From: an uncultured Lachnospiraceae bacterium
GTDB lineage: Bacteria > Bacillota_A > Clostridia > Lachnospirales > Lachnospiraceae
Direction: 5' to 3'
Assembly (NCBI GenBank): GCA_947564305.1
Contig: CANOBT010000151.1
Span: 1 to 12,796 of the forward strand
Length of the DNA: 12,796 nucleotides
This document shows positions 12,543 to 12,796 of this stretch, piece by piece. The notes under the pieces were generated by a model, which saw only the letters and a program-made list of their open reading frames with translations, ran no database searches and was not told where the DNA came from. Position numbers and translations under genes: made by a program. Position 1 is the stretch's first letter. The number at the start of each line of letters is the position of its first letter.

Positions 12543-12796
12543 ATTAGCGAGTTAATGATTAACGAACAGATCAGAGATAAGGAAGTTCGTCTGATTGGTG
12601 AGGATGGGGAACAGTTAGGAATCATGTCAGCCAGGGAGGCTTACAGGATTGCGCAGGAGGCAGAACTCGATCTTGTAAAGATTGCTCCAGGTGCAAAGCC
12701 GCCTGTATGTAAGATTATTGATTATGGCAAATATAAGTATGAGCTGACAAGAAAAGAAAAGGAAGCGAAGAAAAAGCAGAAAATTGTTGAAGTCAA
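12543..12796 (+). CDS. infC: Translation initiation factor IF-3, N-terminal part (cut by window end), AUU start
   Basis: IF-3 binds the 30S subunit and checks start codons and initiator tRNA. About 84 codons are visible: [20 protein letters not shown] (1-20), [39 protein letters not shown], then the Lys-rich linker helix ([13 protein letters not shown]). These blocks are diagnostic. The start is taken as ATT at 12543 because GGAGG (12529-12533) lies 9 bases upstream; the first ATG (12555) is 21 bases away. Rare AUU/AUA starts are conserved in infC and let IF-3 repress its own translation. Combined with the upstream attenuator, this gives two layers of control. The ribosomal protein genes rpmI and rplT are expected next, beyond the window. 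Confidence 0.95.
   Translation, partial: MSELMINEQIRDKEVRLIGEDGEQLGIMSAREAYRIAQEAELDLVKIAPGAKPPVCKIIDYGKYKYELTRKEKEAKKKQKIVEV

Overview
The window looks like a chromosomal segment of a spore-forming Clostridia species, most likely family Lachnospiraceae. The evidence is moderate-to-low GC, strong GGAGG-type ribosome binding sites, a SpoVAF-type spore protein behind a sigma-G-like promoter, a YtrA-type GntR/ABC operon, and an infC gene with an AUU start and an attenuator leader. The family assignment is inference; no rRNA or other marker gene is present.

Layout. (1) 1-720 is the 3' end of feoB (ferrous iron permease), running rightward. It overlaps tail-to-tail with a leftward TruA-like pseudouridine synthase (693-1451) whose catalytic-motif Asp is replaced by Glu. 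A strong rightward terminator that fits feoB lies inside the truA coding region. (2) 1564-2548 is a leftward pair of overlapping hypothetical genes (235 and 94 aa; helical, Met-rich, acidic low-complexity tail). (3) 2750-3264 is a small-gene area: a rightward 50-aa charged protein, a possible 16-aa peptide, a hairpin, and a leftward 76-aa Cys/Gly-rich protein made of two nearly identical hydrophobic/Cys modules. A perfect Fur-box-like palindrome lies just upstream of its promoter. (4) 3560-4889 is a monocistronic class I aminotransferase with a near-consensus promoter and a terminator. (5) 5038-6276 is a membrane-anchored M23 (LytM) metallopeptidase with its own terminator. (6) 6340-9054 is an autoregulated-looking four-gene operon: YtrA-family GntR repressor, ABC ATPase and two membrane proteins. 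(7) 9195-10562 is spoVAF behind a sigma-G-like promoter. (8) 10881-12242 is a MATE efflux pump. (9) 12243-12796 holds a strong promoter preceded by 10-bp-phased A-tracts, a long leader ending in an intrinsic terminator (probable L20-type autoregulatory leader), and the 5' part of infC.

How the genes relate. Most units are independent transcription units with their own promoters and terminators. Real operons are the leftward hypothetical pair (overlapping genes), the GntR/ABC set (short gaps, one overlap, one promoter with an operator-like palindrome), and the start of infC, which in Firmicutes is normally followed by rpmI and rplT (outside the window). No phage, IS element, CRISPR array, tRNA or rRNA was seen. 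The least explained parts are the Glu-variant TruA, the hypothetical pair, and the duplicated Cys/Gly protein with its Fur-like site.
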